A stretch of DNA of 64,000 nucleotides from Riptortus pedestris (GCA_019009955.1 CM032232.1:136978001-137042000), one strand, 5' to 3'. Shown: positions 1-12,190, counted from the first letter of the stretch. Notes: generated from the sequence alone by a model not told the origin. A program made the numbers and translations.

Positions 1-205
1 TAAAGTGCGAATAAGGTTGCAGAGAAGGTTTTAGATCCTCAATCCTTTCACCCTGACCTAGTTTTTGTTTAAAAAAAAATTGAGTTGAACAATGAAACCC
101 GAAAATTCGATTTACCTGGGAAAATGCATAATTATGAGCTCTATGACTACAGACACGAAATATGCAAAGCGGAGCAGTCTATTAAAATGCCTACATGTTT
201 GTCAA

Positions 206-214
206 CACCTAAGG

Positions 215-297
<83 letters not shown>
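206..297. repeat. (CA)n-(TA)n compound microsatellite
   Basis: A run of CA dinucleotides passes directly into a TA run of about 54 bases. Short open frames across it are simple-sequence artefacts. The TA run borders a diverged family C start at about 297, the arrangement seen for the other family C copies. Confidence 0.95.
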
Positions 298-299
<2 letters not shown>

Positions 300-750
300 C
301 TAAGGTACCCAGCTTCGCTCAGGAAAATTTATAATAAGTTTAATGGTGATAGTATTATATTAGGCATAGATTTGTTATGTGCATTAATTCACAGTTTAAA
401 GGATATATCAGCATTACTTTTGTAACGCAATAAAAGCGTATATGAGAAAAAATACTCTAAATCTTTGTGTTTATTTGTATTACACTCATAGCTTCCTGCT
501 AACAATGGCATCCTCTATTCCTTTCTTCTATGTTGCAGAAAAAACGTGACTCATGAAAAAATACATAATTAATAAAAAAAAAATTCACATCAATATTTAG
601 AACAATGTGGACAATGTAAATATTAATCATTGATAGTATACAACATTACTTCGCAAAACCAAAAGCAGGTGATGCCACATACAATTGGTTACTTCAAATT
701 TAGTTTTTAGGTATAGCTCGTTTATAATCTATATATATACATATATAAAT
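297..750 (+). repeat. Diverged family C-like start and AT-rich remainder
   Basis: Just after the TA tract the sequence reads CTAAGGTACCCAGCTTCG, a diverged form of the family C start (CTAGCTCAGATACCCGGCTTCG), followed by a recognisable TTTAATGGTGATAGTATTAT segment. A closer relative of this variant starts at 25553. After about 380 nothing clear is recognised, and the stretch to 750 is AT-rich DNA without a supported gene. Confidence 0.5.
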
Positions 751-760
751 ACATATATAG

Positions 761-792
<32 letters not shown>

Positions 793-793
<1 letters not shown>

Positions 794-2165
794 CTAGCTC
801 AGATACCCGGCTTCGCGCCGGGAATTGATTTGTAGGCTGAATGGTGATTTTATGTATATTCATTTTATTTTATAAAAAAGGTATTTTTTTGGCAAGGCTT
901 TAACTTTTGCACAATATTTTGGACATTTTACCCTTACCCTACCCGTCCTAGGAGTTAGGTTTAATAACCCGTTGTTGGCATTTGTTAATAATAAAATTAA
1001 TTTTTTTATGTAAGTCTTCACAGTCCTCCTCCAATTGTTGACTCCCCTCTATAATTTTTTAGCGTATAACGCCTTCATACTTCGGTTATACGACAATAGT
1101 GTTAAATTAAAATGTTACTCTAAATAACAAAATAAACAACTTTTGTTATGTGCATATTTGCCGAAAATGCAAAAGGAAAGCGAGAAATACCTACTATTAT
1201 TTATTTCAAGGCCTTCCTTATAACCCCCACTCCTGCCCGTTCCTAGAAATGTTAGTATGGCTTTAATATAAGGAAGGCGTTAGTGCTAATTCACATACCG
1301 GGGGGGGGGGGGGGGGGGGCGAGTTTGGTTTAGTGCGGTTGAGTCTTTTGTGCCAAATAAAATTTGTGGACTCTCCGCTATAAGTTTTTTAGCGTATAAA
1401 CTCATTTATACTTCCCGTATACGACAAAAGAGTATATATGCAAAGTTACTGTAAATAAACAAAATAAAACAACATTAGTTATGGGCATATTTGCTAAATA
1501 AGCAATAGGAATCGAAATATCGCTATTTTTAAATTTCAGGCTTCCCAAAAAACCCCCACTCCTGCCCGTCCCTAGAAATGTTAGTATGGCTTATTAAAAG
1601 GAAGGCGTTAGTATAATTCACATACACGAGTTTGGTTTAGTTCGGTTGAAAATCTTTTGTGCCTAATAAAGATTGTTGACCTCCCCCCCCGCCTTATAGC
1701 TTTTTGTAGCGAATAACTCATTATTTAAACTTCCGTATTACGGCAAATGTGCATAAAACAAAAGTATCTCTAAATTACAAAATAAACTAACTTTTGTTTT
1801 GGGCATAATTTGCTGAAAACGCAATATGAAACGAAATATCGCATATTTTTAATTTAAGGCCTCCCTTTAAACCAACCCCCACTCCTATTTGTCTTTGTAA
1901 ATATTAATATAGCCTAAAGTCTAAGTTGGGCTAGTAGTAATATACATACGAAGTTTCATATAATTCGTTTTAGCCGTTTATTAAATGCGTGAAAAGGTAA
2001 CAAACAAACAAACAAACAAACAAATAAACAAACAAACAGACACCAATGAAACAAAAAATGCAGTTATGGTGTCTATGACATGTGAAACGAAAAGTTATCT
2101 TGAAATTTCGCGAAAAAAAAATCAATGTACAGACAGAGGTTACAATTTTATATATAAATAATAAT
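793..2165 (+). mobile_element. Family C interspersed repeat, copy 1
   Basis: Begins CTAGCTCAGATACCCGG directly after a TA run (about 751-792). The CCCGG-CTTCGCG-CCGGG segment can form a small hairpin. The body holds three similar blocks of about 325 bp, each containing ACTTTTGTTATGTGC, a GAAACGAAATATCGC-like stretch and an ACCCCCACTCCTGCCCGT-like stretch, starting near 1137, 1465 and 1790. It ends with a GTTTTAGCCGTTTATTAAATGC-like segment, an (AACA)n run near 2003-2037, then ACAGAGGTTACAATTTTATA. There is no ORF. It resembles widespread arthropod non-autonomous repeats, but I cannot assign it to a superfamily. A run of 19 G lies at about 1301-1319 inside it. Confidence 0.75.
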
Positions 2166-2182
2166 ATAAATATTATGATATA

Positions 2183-3268
2183 ACAAGCTCAAATACCCGG
2201 CATCGTTCGCTCGGGAATTCATTTGAGGCTGAATGGTGATGGTATTATTTTTGGCAAGGCTTTATTTTGCACAATATTTTGCACATTTACCCGTCCCAAT
2301 GGTTTAGGGGTAACACCCGTCTCGTTTCTGGGGATTTTGTTTTAATAATCAAATTTGTAAATTCAGGCCTTTTTATGTAACCCCACGACTTCACGTTCCT
2401 AGCATATTAGTCATAGCTTATTATAAGGACCGTTACGTGTGCATTATCCATAATCTTGAATTATTAAGGAGAAAAAATGGACAACATTTGAAATAAATTT
2501 TTCAGCGTATGAGGCATTTATACCTCGGTAGTTCATATTGAAAAGAAGTGGTTTGAGCAAAAGTTTCTCACTAAATAACAAAAATAAAACCACTTTTGTT
2601 GTGTGCATATTTTGCCGAAACCCCAATAGGAAACAAAATATCACTATTATTAATTTCAGGCTCCCTTATAACCCCCACTCCTGCCCGTTCCCTAGTAATG
2701 TTAGTATGGCTCATTATAAGGAAGGCGTTAGTGCTAATACAACATACTGAGGTGTTTATTTAGTTCGGTTGAGTCTTTTGTGCCAAAATAAAATTGTTGA
2801 CTCCCGCAATAATTTTTATCGTATAACAGCCTTTATACCTTCCGTATACGGCAAAAGTGCACATAACAAAAGTTACTCTAAATAACAAAATAAACAACTT
2901 TTTGTTATGTGCATATTTTTGTGCTGAAAAATCGCAATAGGAAACGAAATATCGCTATTTTTAATTTCAGGCCATCCTTATAAACCCCACTCCTGTTCGT
3001 CTTAGAGAATATTAATATAGCCTAAAGTCTAAGTTGGGCTAGTAGTAATATACATACCAAGTTTCATAAAATTCGGTTCAGCCTTTTATGCGTGAAAAGG
3101 TAACAAACAAACAAACAAATAAACAAACAAACAAACAAACAAACAAACAAACAGACACCAAAGAAACAAAATGCAGTTATGGTGTCTATGACATGTGAAA
3201 CGAAAAGTTATCGTGAAATTTCGCGAAAAAAATCAATGTACAGACAGAGGTTACAATTTTATATATAT
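2183..3268 (+). mobile_element. Family C interspersed repeat, copy 2
   Basis: Starts AAGCTCAAATACCCGG after a short AT-rich junction and ends with an (AACA)n run (3103-3151) and ACAGACAGAGGTTACAATTTTATATATA. It is a direct tandem neighbour of copy 1 and meets copy 3 tail to tail across a TA-rich centre near 3275, forming an inverted repeat. Two internal blocks are visible here, against three in copy 1. Confidence 0.75.
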
Positions 3269-3281
3269 AAAATATATAAAT

Positions 3282-5247
3282 TGTAACCTCTGTCCTGTAC
3301 AATTGATTTTTTTCGCGAATTTTCACGATAACTTTATCGTTTCACATGTCATAGACACCATAACTGCATTTTGTTTCATTCGTATGTGTTTGTTTGTTTG
3401 TTACCTTTTCACGCATAAACTGCTGAACCGAATTTTATGAAACTTGGTATGTATATTACTACTAACCCAACTTAGACTTTAGGCTATATTAATATCCTCT
3501 GAGACAACAGAAGTGGGGGTTATAATGGAAAGCTGAAATTAAAAATAGCGATATTTCGTTTCCTATTGGATTTTCGGCAAATATGTACATAACAAAAGTT
3601 GTTTATTGTGATATTTAGAGTAACTTTTGTTATATACACTTTTTTGTATACTGAATTGGTAAACGAGATATACGCTAAAACCTATAGCGGAAGTGAACAA
3701 TTTTATTTGGGACAAAAAGACCCAACCGAAATAAATAAAACTCGGTATGTGTATTAGCACTAACGCTTTCATTATAATAAGCCATACCAACATTTTCTAG
3801 GGACGGGCAGGAGTGGGGGTTGTAAGGGAGGCCTGAATTTAAAATAGCGGTATTTCGTTTACTATTCGTTTTTCGGCAAATATGAACATAACAAAAGTTG
3901 TTTTATTGTGTATTTAGAGTGACATTTGTGATATTTATTTTTGTCTTTTAACAATGTATAAACGAGATATACACTATAAACTAAAGCGGGAGTCAAACTA
4001 TTTTATTGGGCGCTAACGATTTTACCGAACTTAACAAAACTCGGGATGTCAATTAGTATTAATTCTTCCATGATTATAAGCTATATTAAAATTTTTAGGT
4101 TAGAAGGGAGGCCTGAAATAAAAATTCGCGATATTTCATTGTCTATTTGTTTTTCGACAAACATGCACATAACAAAAGTTGTTCACTTTGTTATTTAGAT
4201 TAAACTTTTTTTTTTATACATTTCTCCAGGAACAATTTGTGGAGGCAAGTAATTTGCGTAGAAATATTGATATTCTCAACAATTCATTCTTATTTGAACT
4301 ATCAGGTACCTCACCTGGAAAAATTAATTCAAATCAATGTTAATATTTTGTACTTAATTACTGAAATCTATGCATGATGCACAAGAGTAATATGACAATA
4401 TGGAGGACAGTGAAGTCTTACATAAAAAAATAATTTTATTTTACAAATGCCAACAACGGGTATAAATCCTAAACACTGGGAGGGTTTGGTCCAAAATATT
4501 GTGCAAAGTAAAGCCTTGTGTTTGGGATCGAAGAGGCTTCCAATTTAAAGGATATATAGGGAGATGCCCCCTTCGCCCCTTTTTGTGAGTTTGATAGAGT
4601 GGACTGTATGTGCTATGATGAAGGGGGTGGATTGTATTGGTGCAAATTACAATGCATGGATATGTAGTTATAATTACATGGACCATGTTTGTGGTCGATA
4701 ATAAGAACAATGATGATGAAATCTTTTAATGTCTGATGAGGTTGGATTGGAGAGCTGCTATGGGTTTGGTTGAACTCATGATGGAACATGTTGCTTGGTG
4801 GGCCCATTATGGGGTTAATGCCTGTTGGCTTCGAAGTGCGTTGTATTTTTTGAGATAATGTGAGTACTCACTATTTTTTTGTCGGGGTTTCTTCCCCTCC
4901 TTGTTTCCTGGCTTCATCGCCCGACGGCCCTTTTAGGCCTACTCCTGCATTTTGAGGGGGGTTTTCACTTCGATGATAATGGCTCCCTTTCACTAGCCGC
5001 ACTAGGCTCCCATCTTCACTCGTGTCCTTCTTGCCCTTTCCTGCCGGTCCCCCTCGTGGCTGGATGCGCTAGCAGCGAGGTCCCTGACCAGGGCAAGGAT
5101 GAAGTGGCGGTGTATGACGTCATAGAGGTCTTGTGCCTACATCACTCTTCGCGGAGATTGATTCTTCCGCGAACACCTTGCCAAAAAAATACCATCACCA
5201 TTCAGCCTCAAATCAATTCCCGGGCGAAGCCGGGTATCTGAGCTAAT
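3282..5247 (-). mobile_element. Family C interspersed repeat, copy 3 (inverted, split by a solo LTR)
   Basis: Reverse complement of the family: TTGTAACCTCTGTC at the left (tail end) and CCCGGGCGAAGCCGGGTATCTGAG at the right (start), with a TA run at about 5246-5260. It is interrupted at 4519-5175 by an LTR. Without that insert it aligns with the copy at 27716-28206 through the AAAGCCTTGCCAAAAAAAT junction. Confidence 0.8.
4519..5175. mobile_element. Solo LTR, 657 bp, with 5-bp target duplication
   Basis: Starts TGTTTGGGATC and ends CGCGAACA, the TG...CA ends of an LTR. It is flanked by CCTTG at 4514-4518 and again at 5176-5180. The paralogous family C copy near 28135-28150 has the empty site, with a single CCTTG. 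The body is more GC-rich than its surroundings, and the open frame at 4879-5241 runs through it without any recognisable motif. A 5-bp duplication fits BEL/Pao or Ty3/gypsy elements. Orientation could not be fixed. Confidence 0.9.
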
Positions 5248-5261
5248 ATATATATATAAAA

Positions 5262-6560
5262 CCATTCGATTTATTCTGCCTTCCAGTTCAACTGCGGATC
5301 TTTAGCACTTAATCTTGGACTATTTGGTATATTTATCTCAGACTAATATTAACATACCTGAACATATTCATTCCATATGGAAATGAATTTACAGAAAATG
5401 ACCATATCCTGCATAAATGGGAGAACGAAGCGAATATGAAGTGAAAAATACCAAATTAGCAATAGCAATACTCGAGAATGGCCGCTGGGAAAATAGTGAA
5501 AAAGATCCCCGAACTAAATTGGAATCGGAAATAAATATTCATCTATAGTTCTTATCTTCCCTTTTTCGTCGGTCCTCTGAATGTCCTTTTTCATCGATAA
5601 TTTAAAGTGGATTAAATCAAATACAGCCGTCCGCACTCATTTATATTAAGATTGATTGAAATTATTTACTTATACATAAAATGGATATTTGCTCAACTTT
5701 ATTAAAGACAAATATTGCCATGGGTGTACTTCTTTTGAAATAGTATATTTTGTTTTATTTAAATATCGAATTTGGTAACGATCAATAAATAGTTGCCAAT
5801 TATAATGCGGTAACAGAATTTTCAAAACCCCCACCTAAACCACCACTACTCGATGTCCGATTTCAGCTAATAGCAAATATGATCTTTAGTGACGACAAAA
5901 ACGGTGAGATATCGAGTATGGAATATACCAAACAAACATTTACGAGACAAGAACGTAAAACCTTATTTGATGTCGTCATCGCTCAACAATGTCCATGTAT
6001 CTCGCATAAAAAAGGTCTCATGAAAACAATATTCGTATGCAAAACTAGACGTGAGTAGTAGTGGGGTTATATTGGAGGCTGTAAACTAAAAAATCCGTTT
6101 TTCTTCGTTAGTGTTCTTGACTGCAAAAATAACTACATAACTACTTCTGCAGAACACTAAATTGTAAACAAAATAGTTTCTATACACTTTTTCGATCCGA
6201 CTTAGAACAACAGAGATCTTTCGAATTTTCGAAATATCCCCTTCTAAACCACCCTTCCAGTTGTCCGTTAACGGACTTAATCTTCGTTTTTACATACAAC
6301 ATTTAAATATCCAGTTCGGTAGAGATCAGACCAAACTTTTCGGATCCATGGTCATTGAGGGAAATCTGCTAAAATGGATTCCAGAGCAATAGGCAAAGCA
6401 ATACTCCTTGCTCTCATGAGAAAAGGAGAATGACCTGACTTCAAATATCACCTTACTGGGAATGAGCGGAATGTTAGGAGCCCGGAACCTAGAACTAGTA
6501 GATTTCAACTCGAAAAAGTTTTGAATTATTAATCATCCCCTAAGAACACGGAGTCTATTG
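5262..6560. other. AT-rich intergenic DNA with decayed family H segments
   Basis: No gene is supported. The stretch about 5820-6320 carries phrases found inside family H: CCCCCACCTAAACC-like C-rich runs, TCCGATTTCAGC, ATATGATCTTTAGT and ATTTAAATATCCAGTTCGGTA. They are diverged and lack the family ends, so I read this as an old fragment in minus orientation. The rest is unrecognised. Confidence 0.5.
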
Positions 6561-6599
6561 GATATTCCTTTCACTGTTGATAACCTATGAAGGGTGTTC

Positions 6600-7000
6600 A
6601 CAATGTACTATATTTTTACGCGTATTACAAAACGAATAAACATTGGTATTTTTATCACTGACCAGTTTATTTGACGATGCACTACACACTTGGTGAATTT
6701 TTGTTCACTACTACATACAGTATGCATTGATAACTTCACTTCTAATTGCACAGTACAAAAGCGATCGTGGGAATCACTGAAGTTCACAAAATACGGCACT
6801 GCACTGATATTCACAAAGAAACACTTTACTGCACTGAAACTAAAAGCGCTGTTCACTAATGCTGCACTGTAAGCAACTGCAACTTTATAGGCTGGCGTTC
6901 AAAGAAATAGAGGACAGACTGGTCTAGGTCCAAGACCGGCGTCGCTTAGAACATACCTGGCGGCATCGCTCCTGCAGGGTTGCCTTCATTTGCTTCGTAC
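6600..7000. repeat. Dispersed repeat, first member of a pair (with 29215-29570)
   Basis: Contains ATCACTGAAGTTCACAAA followed by a series of GGCACTGCACTG-type phrases and a GC-rich end with AGACCGGCGTCGC. A related series lies at 29215-29570. The mix of a repeated CACTGCACTG region and a GC-rich tail could be an LTR or a leader of an LTR element, but no TG...CA ends or duplication were found. Confidence 0.35.
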
Positions 7001-7654
7001 TTTTTAAGTTTTTGATTATCTCTGCGTATTTTTCGGGTATGCAGTTACAATATTTTAATGACCAAAAAGACGAAACATTAATCTTTTCTTGGTTTTTCAT
7101 TTTACCAAATATTGAACATAAAATCCTTAAATACCTTATGTTGTAGTTAACTCATAAATGTGAAAGTCCTTTTAATTAAATATCATACGTCTTAGCGAAT
7201 ACTATTATACGAACGAGTAACGAGGGGGTGCAGACTGGTTTAATATAAATTTTGACGAATTTCAGTTATCTTAAAATGAATGATCTGAAATTATTTTCAG
7301 GAGAAGAACTGAAATTACTTGCAGGAAAGAAATTATTTTCCTCGGAAATTAAATAGAATTTCAGACAAACCATTACAATTTTCTTTGTATAGATGAGTTC
7401 AATTTCATTTCGCCACGAAAATGACTTTCTTTCGTGAACTGGAAAGTTGCCTTAATTAATCGACGAGAAGGCAATGTGCAGGGAAGCTGGATTTGAAATT
7501 ATTTTGGTTTGGAATAATGAAGATTGAAACGAAAATAAATGGGAATGAAATCAGCCTGGACAGCTGTGGAAACTCTGATTTTTTTTTTATATTATGGAGT
7601 CGTTGCTTGGATCAGTTTTCATGGCGATACTATACAATTTCATTGCATCACTAT

Positions 7655-7655
<1 letters not shown>
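7000..7655. other. Unrecognised AT-rich DNA
   Basis: I see no gene, RNA or known repeat in this stretch. Short open frames near its right edge exist only because they run into the following CT tract. Confidence 0.5.
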
Positions 7656-7973
<318 letters not shown>

Positions 7974-7984
7974 CGTTGAGTAGA

Positions 7985-8928
7985 AAGAGGGTGAAGGGTT
8001 ACTGAAGGCAGAAACAAGAAAGTAAGAATTGTATGGCTCCAATAATTTAGAAAATTGATTCCATAAAATTTTACGATCCGATAAATAATAAGAGAGATAT
8101 TTTGAATTTTATAATCCTGAACTGGTTTCTGCTCATAACTAATATGATATTTAATGTTGAAAAACCCCCCAAAAAAAACGGTTGTATACATTTTTATGGT
8201 CCGACTCATAATAAAGGAGATATTTTGATTTTTCTAATTCTCCCATCTCTAAACCTCCAGTTTTCCAGGCCCCGTTTCTGCCGATAACAAATATGATCTT
8301 TAGTGTTGACTGAAACGGCTAAAAATGGAGTATAATATATATCAAATAAACATTTTCGAGAATAGAACGAACAATCTTTATTGATGACGTCATCAAATTT
8401 CGTATTTGCATGCATATTTGGTATTTTACTTTGGGATTACGTGGTTCATGATGTAACAGCTTATTGTTAATATAACATGATTGAGAGTGGGGGTTTACTA
8501 ATGGTCGAAAACTAAAACACGGAAATATCTCCGTTAATATTCAATGTAGAGAAATCATGTACATAACAGCATTTATAAAACATTACATTTGAAATAAAAG
8601 TCTTTCTACACAATTTTTCTATTCGACGCATAACAACGGAGATATTTCGAATTTTCGAAACGCCCCTTCTCACATTTCCGATTTTAGTGGTTAACGAGTT
8701 TAACGTTTATATATCAAGTTTGGTTACGATCACAGAAAAATTACGACCGCTAGAGTGTTAATAGACAAATATATATGAATATTTCTAATATATAATTTTG
8801 AACGCATCTCATTTTCGTCATCTTCTGAGTAGAATCGATAGACATTTAAAGAAATGTTTCGTTAATCCTATCATGAGTGCAACCTCAATAGCTGATTCCT
8901 CTTGAGGAAAATTTGCTAAAACTAATTA
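7985..8928 (-). mobile_element. Family H (HINE-like), old copy
   Basis: Minus orientation. The 5' end is at the right: CAATAGCTGATTCCTCTTGAGGAAAATTTGC near 8888-8922, a diverged form of the terminal palindrome. Toward the left come TCGATAGACATTT, a short ATATAT tract at 8770-8775, TATCAAGTTTGGTTACGATC, TCCGATTTTAG and repeated AACGGAGATATTTCGAATTTTC phrases. The 3' hairpin end is not present. Phrase repetition (near 8085, 8215 and 8635) suggests internal duplications. Confidence 0.6.
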
Positions 8929-10215
8929 ATTACTTTATACATAAAAAGAATACTGTATTACAATGAGATCGAAACCTCCCACATGGATTCTTACAACGGA
9001 GGAACTAGGTTGAATATTATTGGTCCCACCAAATAGAATAGACAGTAATATACACTATATTGCATTGTTAGCAATATAGGTCAATTCAATTTGCTTTAAT
9101 TATGGTTAGAGCAGTAATATCGGGGTTTACTTTTCACGATATGTCATTAACAATAATTTGAGCTCTGATATACACCATTTGAGGAAACAATCAGAATCAA
9201 CCAAGGAGGAGTCAACAGCTTTCAGGGCAAACACTTATAATTCAGTAATGAATTTAATTAATTAAATTGATTCAAACTCAATATTAACCCTTTCAGTGCT
9301 GATGAAGCTGTGTAGAGGTTTAGCAATTGATGAACTCGAGTTGAATGACTGCTCTTCAACGCATCCAATATTCATGCACAACTCACCGACAAACCTCCTT
9401 CGTTTCTAACTCATTATGTCTCTGCAACAGGGATTTAGGTCAAACTGCTTTCAAAGGGTAACTTACAGAGTTGGTCACACGTGGGATACTTAAGCTAAGG
9501 GATGTTCACGTGCAGTAATAATACTCGCGAATTTATCACACTGCATCTTCACCATTTTAGTCACAGTAAGTACCCTACGGATAACAAACATGACATTTAG
9601 GATATAGGGAGTGTTATTTTAGTGTTCAGAAGGTATTCCCTATAAATAAATAAAATCTTGACTCCAAATTATAAAGATTATTGTATTTTCATAAATGTTA
9701 AAAGAGAAAAATAATGATACAACTTTAGAATTATGAACACCAAAATATATAAATGAATTACGGTCCGTCCTGTAATGTGGTAGGTTAATGTGAGGCTATC
9801 TTGCTGGCCGAGTTGGAGCAGAAAACAAAAGCTTGGAAGGATGCTTTCTTGCTGGCCGGTGTCTATGTAAAATAAAATTGTTTTTACTCACGATACCGAC
9901 TCATGTTTTTAGACTTCTTTAAGTTGATCCTGCATCTTTTCAGGTGTGCTGGCTTGATGATGATGAGGTGGTGCTCGGCTGTTGTAGTTCGCAGATTTAA
10001 TAAGCTAACAACATCAAACAGCAGTCTTCTCATGCAGTACACTAGCAACTGACTGCCTAAACGTTTTTTATAAGCGTTAGGTTAAGTGGTAACCAGGAGC
10101 AACGCAGCCCAGCTGCTACAAAGATGATCATATCACATGTAGTGCCAGAATAGATAGTCAAAATGCGACCTTTATTCAATCTCCGTTGAAGAAGAAATTA
10201 CCAAAGTCTAATAGA
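8929..10215. other. Unrecognised DNA without a supported gene
   Basis: Mixed AT-rich sequence with no long open frame. No tRNA-like boxes, LTR ends or family H/C phrases were recognised. Confidence 0.45.
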
Positions 10216-10662
10216 TCAAAAAGTCCGTCACACAGTGGCTGCGTTAACTAAGCAGATTTCCCACGTGCGCCAGGTATTTGCATTTATCTCAAAACTAAAA
10301 GGTTTAATGAGAACAATATTTGGTATTTAAGCTTCAAATAAAGTACTTCATAACACAATAGAATATTGTTAATATGAGATGAGTAGGAGTGGGGCTTTAC
10401 TGAAGACCGAAAACTAAAAAATGCAAAACTCTCAGTTAATAATCAAGATAGTGAAAAAATGTACAGAACAACATTTATAGAGCATTACATTTGTAATATG
10501 ATTGGTTCTATACAGTTTTTCGATCCGAGGCATAATAACGGAGATATTTCGATTTTTCAAAAACCCCCCCTCTAAACCCCCCCTCCCCAAAGAAAACAAA
10601 TTGTACATCATCAATAGTTTACTCTCTCACTCATAATGACGGATATATTTCGAATTTTCATT
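10216..10662 (-). mobile_element. Family H, 3' part of a long-variant copy
   Basis: The left edge is the reverse-complemented 3' terminus: AAAAAGTCCGTCACACAGTG, then CTAAGCAGATTTCCCACGTG. It is the variant with TATTTGCATTTATCTC and AACAATATTTGGTATTTAAG, also seen at 63308. It stops at about 10660, directly against the 5' end of an oppositely oriented copy, before reaching a TA tract. Confidence 0.75.
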
Positions 10663-10790
10663 TTTATTAGCAGATTTCCCTTAAGGGAAATCAGCTATTG
10701 AGGTCGTACTCATGACGCGATTTTCGAAAATTTTCTTCAAATGTTGATCGATCCTACCCAGGAGATGACGAAAATGAGGTCCGTTCAAAA

Positions 10791-10840
<50 letters not shown>

Positions 10841-11327
10841 CTGTTACCGCTCTAGCGGTCGCAATTTTTGTTTGATCGTTACCAAACTTCATATTTAAGC
10901 GTTTCATGTAAAAAGAAAGATCAAGTTCGTTAATGGCTGAAATCGGACCAGTGGGAGGGAAGGGTTTAGAGAGGGGATTTTTGAAAATTCGAAATATCTC
11001 CGTTATTATGCGCGGGTCGAAACATTGTATATAATCAATCTTATTGCAAATAAACTTTACTATAAATATTGTTCTATACATTTATTCTGTATCTTGAATA
11101 TTAACCGAGATATTTGCATTTTTATTGTGTGTGTGGTCGGCAGGAGTCGGCCATGTTCGGCACTATCCGCCGAGAGCTCTGGCGGCCGTTTCCGTAACTA
11201 TTCGTCCCTCGTGAATAGGTCTAGAGATACCTTCCTACTACTGTTATTATTAGGCAGATTTCTCTATTGTAAAACTTCACGTGGGAAATCTGCTTAGTTT
11301 ACGCAGCCCCTGCGTGAAGGACTTTTT
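10663..11327 (+). mobile_element. Family H (HINE-like), complete copy
   Basis: Starts TTATTAGCAGATTTCCC, with the palindrome around CCCTTAAGGG, continues through CGATCCTACCCAGGAGATG and ACGAAAATGAGGTCCGTTC into (TA)n at about 10793-10837, then CTCTAGCGGTCGCAA, a G-rich GGGAGGGAAGGG segment, a GC-rich module (about 11140-11200) and the 3' end: GGGAAATCTGCTTAG, hairpin CGCAGCCCCTGCG, then TGAAGGACTTTTT. Terminal inverted motifs, an internal microsatellite and a 3' stem-loop are the published hallmarks of DINE-1/HINE elements, non-autonomous Helentrons moved by Rep/helicase proteins supplied elsewhere. No such gene is in this window. Confidence 0.85.
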
Positions 11328-11339
11328 ATACGTTGAGTA

Positions 11340-11718
11340 AGGTATGGACCAAATAAAAATTTTCCACCAAGAATGTAAAATCTTAATTGATGACCATAAT
11401 AAAGGTCTCTTGAAAACAATATTTGGTACTTAGGTAACTTAAGGTTAGAACAAAGTGGTTCATGATGTAAATGCATATTTCTATTCTGGAATGAGTATGA
11501 GAGGGGGCTTATTGAAGGCATGAAACTATAAAATTCAAATATCTCGGTTACTATTCCAGATAAAGAATAAATGTATATAACAACATGACATGACAATATA
11601 AGCAATAAGATTCATTCTATTCAGATTTTCGATGCGACTCATTTTAGGACGTTATTCAAAAATCCAATCATGGGTACGACTTCATAGCTGATTTCCTACA
11701 AGAGTAATCTGCTAAAAA
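11340..11718 (-). mobile_element. Family H, 5' end plus internal segments
   Basis: The right edge CATAGCTGATTTCCTACAAGAGTAATCTGCTAAAAA is a worn 5' terminus on the minus strand. Left of it are the AACAATATTTGGTACTTAGG and GAGTATGAGAGGGGGCTTA phrases of the long variant, and TCAAATATCTCGG. The TA tract and most of the 5' half are missing. Confidence 0.65.
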
Positions 11719-12190
11719 TTATTGAATAAACACAACATTTCTTGGAGTTCTAATACTTTTTACTCTAGATTTATACAACTTAAAGACCTAATTTTTCTGA
11801 AATCCTACATAGGAATCGATGAAAATTTAAATCAATTTGCGAGCACAACTTCAACGGCTAATCTCCCTTAAGGGAAATGCCAAAATAAGCGCAGCTGCAC
11901 AGGAAGATGAATTCTTTTTATTCTCCTTTATTGGGGGCAAGGCAGACATTTCTGGGAAGGCAGCCTTCTAAAGCGCTACAATGAAAGAGAACTATAATAG
12001 ACTTCTGGGGCTTTATGCCCCTTGAATAATGACGCGGACAAAGTTGTAGAGACACAAACTTCTTTACGACCGCTACACAAGTTTCTACTTTAACTTCAGC
12101 ATCATTTTCTTTCTTAGATCACCTACCAGGTATTATTGTCTTCTAAATAGCGAAAACGCTGCTGAATTCAAGAATCCGTCAAAACAACCC
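11719..12190. other. Mostly unrecognised; worn family H 5' end near 11800-11885
   Basis: The phrase ACTTCAACGGCTAATCTCCCTTAAGGGAAATGCCAAAA at about 11848-11886 is a worn family H 5' end on the minus strand. The rest shows no gene or named repeat. Confidence 0.5.

Noticed and set aside
4879..5241. A 120-codon plus-strand frame as a gene
   Set aside because: It lies within a solo LTR and runs out into family C sequence, with no recognisable domain.
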